Below, piece after piece: positions 18,405 through 27,293 of a stretch of DNA of 64,000 bases. Source of the DNA: Stutzerimonas stutzeri (GTDB lineage Bacteria; Pseudomonadota; Gammaproteobacteria; Pseudomonadales; Pseudomonadaceae); assembly GCF_002909485.1 (NCBI RefSeq), contig NZ_PPXG01000009.1, positions 62,001 through 126,000 of the forward strand, in the 5' to 3' direction. Below the pieces are notes generated by a model. The model did no database searches, was not told where the DNA came from, and worked only from the letters and a program-made list of their open reading frames with translations. Numbering within the stretch: position 1 is the first letter of the stretch; each line of letters opens with the position of its first letter. A program made the position numbers and the translations under genes.

Positions 18405-19313
18405 ATGGATCGCTATACGACCCTGCGCAGCTTCGTGCTGGTGGCCGACTGCGGCAGCTTCGCCGCGGCTGCGCACAAGGAGAACGTCACCCCGGTGGTG
18501 ATGGGCCGGCGGCTGGATGCGCTGGAGCGGCATCTGGGTGTGAAGCTGATGCACCGCTCGACGCGCGGGCTGTCATTGACCGATCTGGGTGAGCAGTATC
18601 TGGAGCGCGCCCGCGGGCTGCTGAAGGATTTCGATGAGGTGGATGCCAGCATCAGCCACGACCGCACCTCGGTACGTGGCCATCTGGTGGTGTCGGCGCC
18701 GGCGGCATTCGGGCGTCGGCATATCGGCCCGCACGCACCGGCGTTCCAGGCGCGCTATCCGGACCTGCAACTGTCGTTCAACTTCACCGACAGCGTGGTC
18801 GACCTGGTGCGCCACGGTTACGACATGGGCATTCGCATCGGCGAGGTGACCGACCCCAACTATGTGGCGGTGCGGCTGTTTCCGAACAGGCGGGTGGTAT
18901 GCGGCTCGCCGGAGTACTTCGCCCGCCATGGCACGCCGACGGCATTGGAAGAGCTGACGCAGCACAACTGCCTGGCCTTCAACCTGCAGGGCGGGCAGCA
19001 GCGGGGCTGGACTTTCCTGCGCGACGGCAGGCAGGTGGCGATCCGCGTGGCTGGCAATCTGGACTGCAATGACGGTGAGCTGCTGTTCGACTGGGTCAAG
19101 CAGGGCCTGGGCATCGGCTGGCGCTCGACTTGGGAGATCCAGGCCGAGCTCAAGCGTGGCGAGCTGGTCACGGTACTCGACGAGTACGCGCTGCCGGCCT
19201 ACGACATCCAGGCGGTGTACCCGCAGCAGCGCTATCTGCCGGCCAAGGTGCGTTTCTTCATCGACTACCTGAAGGACATCTACAACGCACCGGGCTATTG
19301 GGAAGTGCGCTGA
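18405..19313 (+). CDS. LysR-family regulator divergent from gcl
   Basis: A 302-residue LysR protein. The winged HTH occupies about residues 5-65 (SFAAAAHKENVTPVVMGRRL, then HRSTRGLSLTDLG), followed by a substrate-binding-like effector domain. The ATG at 18405 follows AGGAGTATCGA, and although the frame is open further upstream this start gives the normal LysR N-terminus. Position suggests it controls the glyoxylate genes, with an intermediate such as glyoxylate, tartronate semialdehyde or a urate derivative as effector. The effector is not known. Confidence 0.88.
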   Translation: MDRYTTLRSFVLVADCGSFAAAAHKENVTPVVMGRRLDALERHLGVKLMHRSTRGLSLTDLGEQYLERARGLLKDFDEVDASISHDRTSVRGHLVVSAPAAFGRRHIGPHAPAFQARYPDLQLSFNFTDSVVDLVRHGYDMGIRIGEVTDPNYVAVRLFPNRRVVCGSPEYFARHGTPTALEELTQHNCLAFNLQGGQQRGWTFLRDGRQVAIRVAGNLDCNDGELLFDWVKQGLGIGWRSTWEIQAELKRGELVTVLDEYALPAYDIQAVYPQQRYLPAKVRFFIDYLKDIYNAPGYWEVR

Positions 19314-19318
19314 GCAGC

Positions 19319-19729
19319 TCAGTTGCCGCGGTAGGTGGAGAAGCCGTAGGGGCTCAGCAGCAGCGGGATGTGGTAGTGCTCGACGCTGCCATCGGCTTCG
19401 AAGATCACCGGAACTTCGGGGAAAAAGGTGCTGGCCTTCTGCGTGGCGAACCAGTCGCCGGTCATGAAGGTGACGCGGTAGGTGCCCTTCTCCAGCGCCT
19501 TGCCTTCGGGATACAGCGCCGTGATCCGACCCTGCGCGTTGGTCTCGCCACTGTTGAGTGATTTCCAGGTGTCGCCCTGGCGCTGTTCCAGGGTGACGCG
19601 CACATCCGGTGACGGCAGGCCGCTTTCCAGATTGAGCACATGCACGCTGAGCGGATTGCCGGCGGCCAGGGTGAGACCGGACAGGCCGCTGAGCATCAAG
19701 CCGGCGGCGATTGAACGTAGTGCTTTCAT
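19319..19729 (-). CDS. Exported 5-hydroxyisourate hydrolase (transthyretin-like)
   Basis: Hydrolyses 5-hydroxyisourate to OHCU. The 136 residues begin with a signal peptide (MKALRSIAAGLMLSGLSGLTLAAG), so the mature enzyme should be periplasmic. The catalytic His, Arg and His are retained in SVHVLNLESG, TNAQGRI and EHYHIPLL, and it ends with the family tetrapeptide YRGN. AAGGAA precedes the chosen ATG. A second, leaderless copy is at 35585-35938. It is 5 bp from the convergent LysR stop and 16 bp downstream of the HbpS-like gene, with which it is probably co-transcribed. Confidence 0.92.
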   Translation of the reverse strand: MKALRSIAAGLMLSGLSGLTLAAGNPLSVHVLNLESGLPSPDVRVTLEQRQGDTWKSLNSGETNAQGRITALYPEGKALEKGTYRVTFMTGDWFATQKASTFFPEVPVIFEADGSVEHYHIPLLLSPYGFSTYRGN

Positions 19730-19745
19730 GGGGTTTTCCTTTTCT

Positions 19746-20249
19746 TCAGTGGGAGGAGGGCAGCAGTTTTTCGATGGCGGCCATGGCGCAGGCCTCGTCG
19801 TTCTTGGCACCGCCGGCACCGGCCACGCCGATGGCACCAATCACCTCGTCGCCGACCTTCAGCGGCACGCCACCGCCGAGCAGCAACAATTCATCCAGCG
19901 TGTTGAGGTTGGCGGCATCCGGCGTAGCGGCGGCGCGTTCGGCGAACAGGCGGGTCGGGGTCTTGCTCGACAGCGCGGTGTAGGCCTTGCGCTGCGCCGC
20001 GAGGGTGTTGTGCGGGCCGACGTTGTCGTCGCGGCGCAGGGCCACGAGGTTGCCGCCGCGATCCACCACCGCGACCACCGCCGTGCGGTTTTCCGCGTGG
20101 CACTGGTCCAGCGTGGCCTGGATCAGGCCGTCGGCCAGGGCCAGCGAGACGTTCTGCTGGGTGATCGGTGCTGGCGTGGCGGCGTTGGCGCTTAGGGCCG
20201 GGGTAAGTAATGCCAGCGTCAGCAATGACAGTGTGGCTGCGATACGCAT
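19746..20249 (-). CDS. Secreted GlcG/HbpS-family protein
   Basis: A 167-residue protein with a signal peptide of about 23 residues and a GlcG/HbpS (DUF336) domain. Typical stretches are AVVDRGGNLVALRRDDNVG, AQRKAYTALS, GGGVPLKVGDEVIGAIGVAGAGG and a C-terminal helix DEACAMAAIEKL. HbpS of Streptomyces binds haem and modulates the sensor kinase SenS (literature knowledge). Other family members are linked to glycolate or diol metabolism. Here it is co-oriented with the exported HIU hydrolase and divergent from a two-component system. Confidence 0.85.
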   Translation of the reverse strand: MRIAATLSLLTLALLTPALSANAATPAPITQQNVSLALADGLIQATLDQCHAENRTAVVAVVDRGGNLVALRRDDNVGPHNTLAAQRKAYTALSSKTPTRLFAERAAATPDAANLNTLDELLLLGGGVPLKVGDEVIGAIGVAGAGGAKNDEACAMAAIEKLLPSSH

Positions 20250-20374
20250 ATCGGTTTCCTTGGGTGGCTGAGCTTCGGGGCGCATGGTGCCGATGCCTGC
20301 CCGTCAGAACCGTTGCCTGCGCATTACGCTTTTGTAATGGCTCGCAGTGCGCCGACTCCCTAACCTAGCAGGCA

Positions 20375-20502
20375 GTTGAAGAACTACCTGCGTTGCCATC
20401 GCTGCGTTGAAAACAGGCTCAAAATGCTCATTTACCACTTGTAAACTGCGCTTTTTCGCCTCTTTTCGCCTTGCGCTGGCTGCCTCGCTGACGTTCTTCA
20501 AC
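20375..20502. repeat. 128-bp intergenic element with terminal inverted repeats
   Basis: GTTGAAGAAC at 20375-20384 and GTTCTTCAAC at 20493-20502 are exact inverted ends. Between them are internal palindromic tracts, for example TTTACCACTTGTAAACTGC. I remember near-identical sequences scattered through pseudomonad genomes, so this is probably a dispersed non-coding element. It lies immediately upstream of the response-regulator ribosome site and may influence that operon. Confidence 0.7.
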
Positions 20503-20534
20503 GACCTGCGGCGCACATTCAGCGAGGTGATCCG

Positions 20535-21209
20535 ATGCGAATTCTGGTGGTGGAGGACGAGGCCAAGACGGCCGACTACCTCAAGCGTGGTTTGGAGGAG
20601 TCCGGCTACCGTGTGGAGGTCGCGCGCAACGGCGTCGACGGCAAACATCTGATCGAGGAGGAGCCGTTCGACCTGGTGATCCTCGACGTCATGCTGCCGG
20701 GGCTCGATGGCTGGCAGCTGGTGCAGGTGGTGCGCAAGCGTTCGACGCATACACCGGTGCTGTTCCTCACCGCGCGCGATGCGGTGGAAGACCGTGTGCG
20801 CGGGTTGGAGCTGGGCGCCGACGACTATCTGGTCAAACCGTTCTCCTACGCCGAGCTGCTGGCGCGGGTACGCACCCTGCTGCGCCGCGGGCCGCCGCGC
20901 GAGGTCGAACGCTTCCACGTCGCCGATCTGGAGCTGGACCTGCTGCGCCGCCGCGTTACTCGCCAGGGCGAGCGCATCAGCCTGACCAACAAGGAGTTCG
21001 CCTTGCTGCATCTGTTGCTCAGTCGCCAGGGCGAGGTGCTGTCTCGCGCGCAGATCGCTTCGCAGGTCTGGCAGATGAATTTCGACAGCGACACCAACGT
21101 GGTCGACGTCGCGATCCGGCGCCTGCGCGCAAAGGTCGACGATCCCTATCCGCTCAAGCTCATCCACACCGTGCGCGGTATGGGTTACGTGCTGGAGACG
21201 GCATCGTGA
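20535..21209 (+). CDS. OmpR/PhoB-type response regulator
   Basis: A 224-residue regulator. The receiver domain has the acidic pocket VVEDEA, phospho-acceptor Asp51 (LILDVMLPG) and Lys101 (DDYLVKPFS). The DNA-binding winged helix lies from about 128 to 222, with [13 protein letters not shown] and [14 protein letters not shown]. It resembles the CopR/IrlR/CusR group that responds to metals or redox stress. GAGGTG is 5 nt upstream. It overlaps its partner kinase by 4 bp, so the pair is translationally coupled. Confidence 0.92.
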   Translation: MRILVVEDEAKTADYLKRGLEESGYRVEVARNGVDGKHLIEEEPFDLVILDVMLPGLDGWQLVQVVRKRSTHTPVLFLTARDAVEDRVRGLELGADDYLVKPFSYAELLARVRTLLRRGPPREVERFHVADLELDLLRRRVTRQGERISLTNKEFALLHLLLSRQGEVLSRAQIASQVWQMNFDSDTNVVDVAIRRLRAKVDDPYPLKLIHTVRGMGYVLETAS

Positions 21210-22564
21210 GGCTGTTGCCGCGCTCGCTCAGCCTGCGCCTGGCCATCGCTTTCGCCCTGGTGGCGGTGGTGCTGCTCGGTGCCATCGGCCTCTATCTGTA
21301 CCGCTCGCTGGACCGGGAAATCAGTTGGCGTGACGATCAGGCGCTGCTCGGCCGGCTGGAGCGCATGCAGGCCCTACTCGAGGACAGCGCCAGCGTCGAG
21401 GCGCTTCGGCAGCGTCCCCAGCTTTACGAAAACATGCTGGGCAATCGCGACAGCCTGCTCTGGTTGCTCGACGCTCAGGGACGCGCGCTGATCGAGATCA
21501 ACCCGGCGCGGCTGGCGATACCACCACTGCCGGCCGGCGATGCTGCGGAGCTGACCGATACTGATGGAGCGCGGCTGGCCTGGCGGCGGCTGCCGGGCGA
21601 GGCGGGGTTGACGCTGGTCGCCGGGCGCATGCTCGTCGAGCGCGAACAGATGCTCGCCGCCTACCGTGTGAAGCTGTGGTGGGCGTTGAGCCTCGGTGCG
21701 CTGCTGGCGTCAGTGCTTGGCTGGCTGATCAGCCGGCGCGCCTTGCGCCCGGTGCGGCACCTGACGCGTCAGGCGCTGGCCATCGATGTGCAGCATCTGC
21801 ACCTGCGCATCAATGACTCGACGATGCCCAGCGAACTGGAGCCGCTGCGTGGGGCGCTGAACCAGATGCTCAATCGCTTGGAACAGGGCTTCGCGCGGCT
21901 GTCACGCTTCAGCGAAGACCTTGCCCACGAGATGCGTACGCCGCTCGGCAATCTCATGGGGCAGACCCAGCAACTGTTGCACAAGGACCGCGATGCCGAG
22001 GCCTATCACGCACTGCTGGTGTCCAACCAGGAAGAGTACGAGCGTCTGGCGCGGATGATCGACAGCATGCTGTTCCTCGCCCGTGCCGAGCAGCCGGCTG
22101 CGGCCATCGAGCGGCAGCGCTTTGCATTGCCGGCACTGGTCGAGCAGCTGTGCGACTACTTCGAAGGCGTCGCCGAAGAGCGCGGCATTCAGCTGCTCGA
22201 CGAAACCGAGGGTGAGCTGGTCGGTGACCCTGAGATGATCCGCCGGGCGCTGGCGAACCTGCTGGCCAATGCGTTGCGCTACGGCGCCAGTGACAGCCCG
22301 GTGCGCATCGTCAGTGGCTCAGGAGTAGGTTGGCGGTCGGTCAGCGTGATCAATCTGGGACCTCCGATCCCGCCCGAGCATCTGCCGCGGCTGTTCGATC
22401 GCTTCTACCGCTGCGACCCATCGCGCGCCGAGCCGGGCGATACCGGCGGCCTGGGGTTGGCCATCGTGCGCTCGATCATGCAGCTGCATGGCAGCGAGGT
22501 GAGTGTTCGCAGCGACGCCGGGGTGACCGAATTCACCCTGCGTTTCGCCGAAACGCCGGCCTGA
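21206..22564 (+). CDS. HAMP-containing sensor histidine kinase
   Basis: Partner kinase of the preceding regulator, 452 residues, GTG start overlapping the regulator stop. TM1 is about residues 11-32, a periplasmic domain of roughly 120 residues follows, TM2 is about 157-176, then HAMP. The HisKA box [15 protein letters not shown] places the phospho-acceptor at His241. The ATPase domain has [10 protein letters not shown] and GGLGLAIV. It resembles heavy-metal sensor kinases (CusS/CopS type), but the periplasmic domain lacks an obvious His- or Cys-rich metal site, so the signal is open. Confidence 0.92.
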   Translation: MRLLPRSLSLRLAIAFALVAVVLLGAIGLYLYRSLDREISWRDDQALLGRLERMQALLEDSASVEALRQRPQLYENMLGNRDSLLWLLDAQGRALIEINPARLAIPPLPAGDAAELTDTDGARLAWRRLPGEAGLTLVAGRMLVEREQMLAAYRVKLWWALSLGALLASVLGWLISRRALRPVRHLTRQALAIDVQHLHLRINDSTMPSELEPLRGALNQMLNRLEQGFARLSRFSEDLAHEMRTPLGNLMGQTQQLLHKDRDAEAYHALLVSNQEEYERLARMIDSMLFLARAEQPAAAIERQRFALPALVEQLCDYFEGVAEERGIQLLDETEGELVGDPEMIRRALANLLANALRYGASDSPVRIVSGSGVGWRSVSVINLGPPIPPEHLPRLFDRFYRCDPSRAEPGDTGGLGLAIVRSIMQLHGSEVSVRSDAGVTEFTLRFAETPA

Positions 22565-22647
22565 TTCCGATCATTGGCACCGGATCGGGACGCCGCACTG
22601 CGCTGTCACAGCTAAGGTGGATATAACCGCCTGTGAGAGACGCGCTT

Positions 22648-23493
22648 GTGGATAGTCTGAAAATCGCTACCTACAACATCAATGGCATCCGTGCACGTCG
22701 GGCCAATCTGCTCGAATGGCTGGCGCGCGAGCAGCCCGATGTGGTCTGCCTGCAGGAGCTCAAGGCGCAGGACGCCGATTTTCCCATCGATGACATCCGC
22801 GCGGCCGGCTATAGCGCCATCTGGCATGGGCAGAAGTCCTGGAACGGGGTGGCGATTCTGGCCCGCGATTGCGAGCCGCTGGAGATCCGCCGCGGGCTAC
22901 CGGGCGATCCCGATGACAGCCACAGCCGCTATCTGGAAGCGGCCGTGCAAGGCGTGATCGTTGCCTGCCTCTACCTGCCCAATGGCAACCCGCAGCCGGG
23001 GCCGAAATTCGATTACAAGCTGGCCTGGTTCGAGCGCTTCATTGAGCACGCCGCCGGCCTGCTCGCCAGCGGCCACCCGGTGGTGCTGGCCGGCGACTAC
23101 AACGTGGTGCCGACCGACGAGGACATCTACAACCCGCGCTCCTGGAAGAAGGACGCGCTGCTGCAGCCGGAAAGCCGCGAATGTTTCGAGCGCCTGCTGG
23201 CGCAGGGCTGGACCGACGCGTTGCGCGCCAGGTACCCCGACGAGCGCATCTACACCTTCTGGGACTACTTTCGCCAGCACTGGCAGAAGAACTCCGGGCT
23301 GCGCATCGACCATCTGCTGCTCAGCCCGGACCTTGGGCCGCGGCTGCAGGATGCCGGCGTCGATCGCTGGGTACGCGACCAGGAGCATGCCAGTGACCAT
23401 GCGCCTACCTGGATAACCCTGAAAGGTGGCGCGGGCGCGGCGGCCGAGCCGGCGAAGTCGAGCAAGCGTGGCAAGACGGGGGCGAGCAGCTAG
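22648..23493 (+). CDS. xth: Exodeoxyribonuclease III
   Basis: AP endonuclease / 3'-5' exonuclease for base-excision repair. The 281 residues include KIATYNINGIRAR, VCLQELKAQD (catalytic Glu), GDYNVVPTDEDIYN and the closing SDHAPTW. A lysine/alanine-rich tail of about 20 residues follows the catalytic domain. I prefer the GTG at 22648 (MDSLKIATYN), which follows GAGAG. An in-frame GTG at 22633 is also possible and would add five residues. Confidence 0.92.
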   Translation: MDSLKIATYNINGIRARRANLLEWLAREQPDVVCLQELKAQDADFPIDDIRAAGYSAIWHGQKSWNGVAILARDCEPLEIRRGLPGDPDDSHSRYLEAAVQGVIVACLYLPNGNPQPGPKFDYKLAWFERFIEHAAGLLASGHPVVLAGDYNVVPTDEDIYNPRSWKKDALLQPESRECFERLLAQGWTDALRARYPDERIYTFWDYFRQHWQKNSGLRIDHLLLSPDLGPRLQDAGVDRWVRDQEHASDHAPTWITLKGGAGAAAEPAKSSKRGKTGASS

Positions 23494-23711
23494 AGGCCGG
23501 CGGTGCGAGGCGGGGCTCGAACGATGCGGCAACGTGCGACGCGGCCGGTTCTGCAAGGCCTTGTGCCAATCGTCGCTGAGACATCGGCAGATCGACGGTC
23601 GCGACTAGTATCCGGGCAACTGGTCGGCAAACGACATCGCCGGCTCCAGCGGCTCGCTGTCGACGGTATTCATACGGCAGCAATGGCAGCCAGCAAACGG
23701 GGAGGGACTCC

Positions 23712-24980
23712 ATGTCTGATGACATACAGCAGGATCAGGTCGATCGATTCGGGGTGGCCGATGATCCGCTCTCCATTCTGCGTCGCCTGGAGAGCGCCAA
23801 CCTTTCATTGAGCGAGATGCTCGTCGAAACCCTGCATGCCGTGCGCACGCATCTGGGGATGGATGTCGCGTTCATCAGCGAGTTTCGCGGCGGCAGCCGG
23901 ATTTTTCGCTACCTGGACGGCAATTTCGTACCCCTGCAGCTCGAGGTCGGGGCGTGCGATCCTCTGGACGACAGTTACTGTCAACGCGTGCTCGACGGGC
24001 GCTTGCCCGAGCTGATTCAGGACGCGGCGACTCTACCGGAGGCGTTGGCCATGCCGGTGACCAAAGCCTTGCCGGTCGGCGCGCACCTCAGTGTTCCGCT
24101 GCGCTTCAGCGATGGCCGGCTCTACGGCACCTTCTGTTGCTTCAGCACCACGCCGGACAACAGCCTCAACGAGCGAGATCTGAATACGCTGCGGCTGTTC
24201 GCCGACTTCGCCGGCAGATTGCTGGAACGCCATGCGCTCAATGAGATTCGCTATGCCGAGACGCTCACGCGCATCCGCTCGGTGCTCGAGCAGCGCGCGT
24301 ATTCGGTGGTGTACCAACCCATCGTGCACCTGGTGGAAAACCGCATCGTTGGCCACGAGGCGCTTGCGCGGTTCACCGACGAGCCTGTGCGCAGCCCGGA
24401 CAAGTGGTTCGCCGAGGCCGGGCTGGTCGGCTTGCAGCAGGAGCTGGAGGTCGCCCTGATCGAGGCGGCCCTGCACGACTTCGATCAGCTGCCGGCAGAT
24501 AGCTACCTTTCGCTCAATGTTTCGCCGGAAACCATCCTCGCTGGCGCGCTTGGCACGGTGCTCGCCGATCAACCGCTGGCGCGGCTGATGCTCGAGGTGA
24601 CCGAACACGCATCGGTACAGGACTACTCGCAGCTGGCCGAGGCGCTCGAACCACTGCGCAGCAAGGGGCTACGGCTGGCGGTTGACGATGCCGGCGCCGG
24701 CTACGCGAGTTTCCGCCATATCCTCAAACTCAAGCCGGACGTGATCAAGCTCGACAGCAGCCTGATCCGCAATGTCGACAGCGACACCGGCTGCCGCGCG
24801 CTGGCCGCCGCGTTGATCCGCTTCGCCGAGGAAACCGGCTGCAAGGTCGTCGCCGAAGGGGTTGAGACCCAGGAGGAACTGGCCATGTTGCGGCGGCTTG
24901 AAGTGAACAAGGCGCAGGGCCACCTGATCGGTCGCCCGATGCCATTGCATCACGGGCTCGCCATGAGCCGACAGGCATAG
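23712..24980 (+). CDS. GAF-EAL cyclic-di-GMP phosphodiesterase
   Basis: A soluble 422-residue protein. A GAF domain spans about residues 20-175 and an EAL domain about 190-418. Catalytic features are retained: GHEALARF, LSLNVSPE, LEVTEHA, DDAGAGYASF, IKLDSSLI and VAEGVET. The substrate loop reads DDAGAG rather than the common DDFGTG, a conservative change. It should hydrolyse c-di-GMP under control of the GAF ligand. GGGAGGGACTCC precedes the ATG. No GGDEF domain is attached. Confidence 0.92.
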   Translation: MSDDIQQDQVDRFGVADDPLSILRRLESANLSLSEMLVETLHAVRTHLGMDVAFISEFRGGSRIFRYLDGNFVPLQLEVGACDPLDDSYCQRVLDGRLPELIQDAATLPEALAMPVTKALPVGAHLSVPLRFSDGRLYGTFCCFSTTPDNSLNERDLNTLRLFADFAGRLLERHALNEIRYAETLTRIRSVLEQRAYSVVYQPIVHLVENRIVGHEALARFTDEPVRSPDKWFAEAGLVGLQQELEVALIEAALHDFDQLPADSYLSLNVSPETILAGALGTVLADQPLARLMLEVTEHASVQDYSQLAEALEPLRSKGLRLAVDDAGAGYASFRHILKLKPDVIKLDSSLIRNVDSDTGCRALAAALIRFAEETGCKVVAEGVETQEELAMLRRLEVNKAQGHLIGRPMPLHHGLAMSRQA

Positions 24981-25118
24981 CCGGCGTTGCCGGGGGATGA
25001 GCCAGGAGGGTGCCTTCGGGCGGTTTCGCTGAACCTTTATGGTGCGTGGGCAGTCGACTTTATAACGCGGGCGGCAGCGATGCAGCCCTTTCCGAGTCGA
25101 CTTGTCAGGAGGTACAAG

Positions 25119-25571
25119 ATGGATACGAAAGACACGATTTCAGTGCTCAACGACCTGATTGAAACCAGCAAGGATGGCGAAAAGGGCTTCCTCGAATGCG
25201 CCGAAGACCTGCGCGATCCGCAGCTCAAGAGCACCATGAATCAGCGTTCGCGCGACTGCGCCACGGCCGCCGCCGAGCTGCAGCAACTGGTTCGCTCCAT
25301 GGGCGGCGATCCGGAGACCAGCACCAGTGTGGCTGCCGACATGCACCGTCGCTGGGTCGACCTCAAGTCGATGATCACCGGCAAGGACGACGAGGCCATT
25401 CTCAACGAGTGTGAGCGTGGTGAGGATGTCGCGGTTAAGAGCTACCGTAAGGCGCTGGAAAAAGACCTGCCAGCCGAAGTGCGGATCGTGGTCGAACGTC
25501 AGTACCAGGGCGTACAACGCAACCATGATCAGGTGAAGGCTTTGCGCGACGCGGCTCGCGCCCGGAGCTGA
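25119..25571 (+). CDS. DUF2383 / PA2169-family four-helix protein
   Basis: A 150-residue, helix-rich soluble protein of the PA2169/DUF2383 family, which has a ferritin-like four-helix appearance. The N-terminal segment DTISVLNDLIETSKDGEKGF and the later EDVAVKSYRKALEKDLP are characteristic. A perfect AGGAGG lies 5 nt before the ATG at 25119. Family members are often linked to stress or anaerobic growth, but no reaction is known. A clean terminator follows. Confidence 0.82.
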   Translation: MDTKDTISVLNDLIETSKDGEKGFLECAEDLRDPQLKSTMNQRSRDCATAAAELQQLVRSMGGDPETSTSVAADMHRRWVDLKSMITGKDDEAILNECERGEDVAVKSYRKALEKDLPAEVRIVVERQYQGVQRNHDQVKALRDAARARS

Positions 25572-25600
25572 TGCTTCGCCAGCCGGTCAGGGTTTGAAGA

Positions 25601-25626
25601 ACGCCAGCGCATGCTGGCGTTTTTCG
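25601..25626 (+). terminator. Rho-independent terminator
   Basis: ACGCCAGC and GCTGGCGT form an 8-bp stem with loop GCAT, followed by TTTTCGTTTC. It ends the DUF2383 gene and lies just before the convergent TetR gene. Confidence 0.88.
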
Positions 25627-25636
25627 TTTCCGCCGG

Positions 25637-26260
25637 TCAGTCGGCCTGTGTGGGCTCGGCGATTTCGCAACCCTTGAGTACCAAGCGAATGATGGTGTCG
25701 GCCGCCGCATCGTAGTCGGCGTCGTCGAGGCGGTTCTTGCCGGTGACGGTGCTGATCTGCCAGTCGAAATCGGCGTAGGTCTGGGTCGCCGCCCAGATGC
25801 TGAACAGCAGGTGATTGGCATCGACCTTCGCCATCAGGCCGTCGTCGATCCAGCGCTGGATGCAGGCGATGTTGTGTGCGGCCTGGGCGTTGAGTTGCGC
25901 AGTGCGTTCCGGGGACAGGTGCGGAGCACCGTGCATGATCTCGTTGGCGAACACCTTCGAGGCGCAGGCGTGGTCGCGGGAAATCCTGATCTTGGTGCGG
26001 ATATAGGCGCGCAGGACCTCGGCCGGATGGCCTGGCTGGTTGAACGGCGCCGAGGCTTCGAGCAAGGGTTCGACGATGCTCTCCAGCACCTCGCGGTAGA
26101 GATTTTCCTTGGACTTGAAGTAGTAGTAGACGTTGGGCTTGGGCAGTCCGGCGCGGGCGGCGATGTCACTGGTCTTGGTCGCGGCGAAGCCCTTTTCGGC
26201 GAATTCTTCGCTGGCGGCTTTGAGGATCAGCTCTTTGTTGCGCTCACGGATACTGGACAT
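25637..26260 (-). CDS. TetR-family regulator, RutR-like
   Basis: A 207-residue repressor-type protein. The N-terminal HTH lies at about residues 8-55 (TKTSDIAARAGLPKPNVYYYFKSKENLY). The C-terminal half matches the RutR/YcdC type, with IRTKIRISRDHACASKVFANEIMHGAP and LLFSIWAATQTYADFDWQ. RutR of E. coli senses uracil and controls pyrimidine/purine genes. Being beside a Tsx-like porin and a purine permease, a nucleobase ligand is plausible. Start at 26260 follows AAAGG. Confidence 0.87.
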   Translation of the reverse strand: MSSIRERNKELILKAASEEFAEKGFAATKTSDIAARAGLPKPNVYYYFKSKENLYREVLESIVEPLLEASAPFNQPGHPAEVLRAYIRTKIRISRDHACASKVFANEIMHGAPHLSPERTAQLNAQAAHNIACIQRWIDDGLMAKVDANHLLFSIWAATQTYADFDWQISTVTGKNRLDDADYDAAADTIIRLVLKGCEIAEPTQAD

Positions 26261-26352
26261 GGGGGCCTTTCGCTGGCTGCCGGCGATACGAACAAGCGCC
26301 CGCATGCTAGCACCCTGGTCGCAAGCCCCTCAACCGAAGCGCCGGAGGAGAG

Positions 26353-26377
26353 GCGAAGGGGCGAGGAGCCCCTTCGC
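26353..26377 (-). terminator. Hairpin after the Tsx-like gene
   Basis: GCGAAGGGGC (26353-26362) pairs with GCCCCTTCGC (26368-26377). It lies 9 bp past the porin stop, but no clear T-tract follows on the minus strand, so it may be a processing or weak termination signal. Confidence 0.5.
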
Positions 26378-26385
26378 GACAGCAC

Positions 26386-27198
26386 TCAGAAATGCGCTTT
26401 GACGATAGCGCTGAAGGTGTTCTGGTCGGTTTTGCCAACGAAGTTTTCGCTGACGAAGCCGCCATTCTCGATGCCGTACTTGTCCGACCAGTAGTCGTAC
26501 TCGATACCGACGTAGAGCTGCTTCTCGCCCCAGTTCATCGCCTTGCCTAGGTCGTACTTGATCTGCGGGTTGATGTGCAGGTTGGCGTGATATTCCTCAC
26601 CGCGGGAGTTGCTGTCGTTGTCGACCACCCAGTCGATGAAGCCGTCGAAGAGGATGTCGGAGTTGCCCACCGGCAGGGTGTAGCCCCACACCGGGGTGAC
26701 CTGCCAGGTGCCGTCGCCTACGCGGTCACCGTCAGTGTCGCGGTGGTAGACGTTCACCGAGACATAGTCGAAGCCGGGCACGTCCAGATCGAAGCCCGGG
26801 CCGATCATGTAGGTTTCCACATCGCCTTCGCCGAACTCGTAGGTCATTGCGACCAGCACATCCTTGATCGGGCCGAAGCTCAGGTCGCGCTGGAAGATCT
26901 TGCCGAACGACAGGCGCGGCGAGAATTCGCCGTAGAAGGTGCTGTCGTCGTTGCCGTTGTCGTTACCCTTGCCGTTGAAGTGGATCGAGTCGAGAAACAG
27001 GAACGTATCGCCATACTTCCAGCCGTTGACGTGCTCGAAGGTGACAGTCTGCTGGATCGGCGCATCGATCTTGTAATCCTTGCCGTACAGGTAGGTCAGG
27101 CTGTTGCTGTGCCAGTGGAGCAGACCTTCGGCCATCGCCGGGGCGGTCAGCAGGCTGCCGGCGAGCGCGACGGCGAGGGGAGCGGTCTTCAGTTGCAT
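26386..27198 (-). CDS. Tsx-like outer-membrane nucleoside channel
   Basis: A 270-residue outer-membrane protein with a signal peptide (MQLKTAPLAVALAGSLLTAPAMA). Alternating strands with many aromatic and acidic residues continue to a C-terminal phenylalanine (SAIVKAHF), the barrel-assembly signal. Stretches such as HWHSNSLTYLYG and YGEFSPRLSFGKI fit the Tsx/OmpK nucleoside-channel family. AAGGAA precedes the ATG. It lies downstream of the NCS2 permease, so purines or nucleosides are the likely cargo. Confidence 0.85.
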   Translation of the reverse strand: MQLKTAPLAVALAGSLLTAPAMAEGLLHWHSNSLTYLYGKDYKIDAPIQQTVTFEHVNGWKYGDTFLFLDSIHFNGKGNDNGNDDSTFYGEFSPRLSFGKIFQRDLSFGPIKDVLVAMTYEFGEGDVETYMIGPGFDLDVPGFDYVSVNVYHRDTDGDRVGDGTWQVTPVWGYTLPVGNSDILFDGFIDWVVDNDSNSRGEEYHANLHINPQIKYDLGKAMNWGEKQLYVGIEYDYWSDKYGIENGGFVSENFVGKTDQNTFSAIVKAHF

Positions 27199-27293
27199 GT
27201 GGATTTCCTTGAAGTGGGTGACGGCTTTTTTTGGGCGCCATTGTCTTTCAAGACTGGCGTGGCGAGAAGCGCACGATGGCGTGATTCTGACCA

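Noticed and set aside
16499-18592. 697-codon open frame on the plus strand opposite gcl
   Set aside because: It is the antisense shadow of glyoxylate carboligase, rich in His/Arg/Gly/Val with no domain. Long antisense frames are expected in this GC-rich, third-position-biased DNA.
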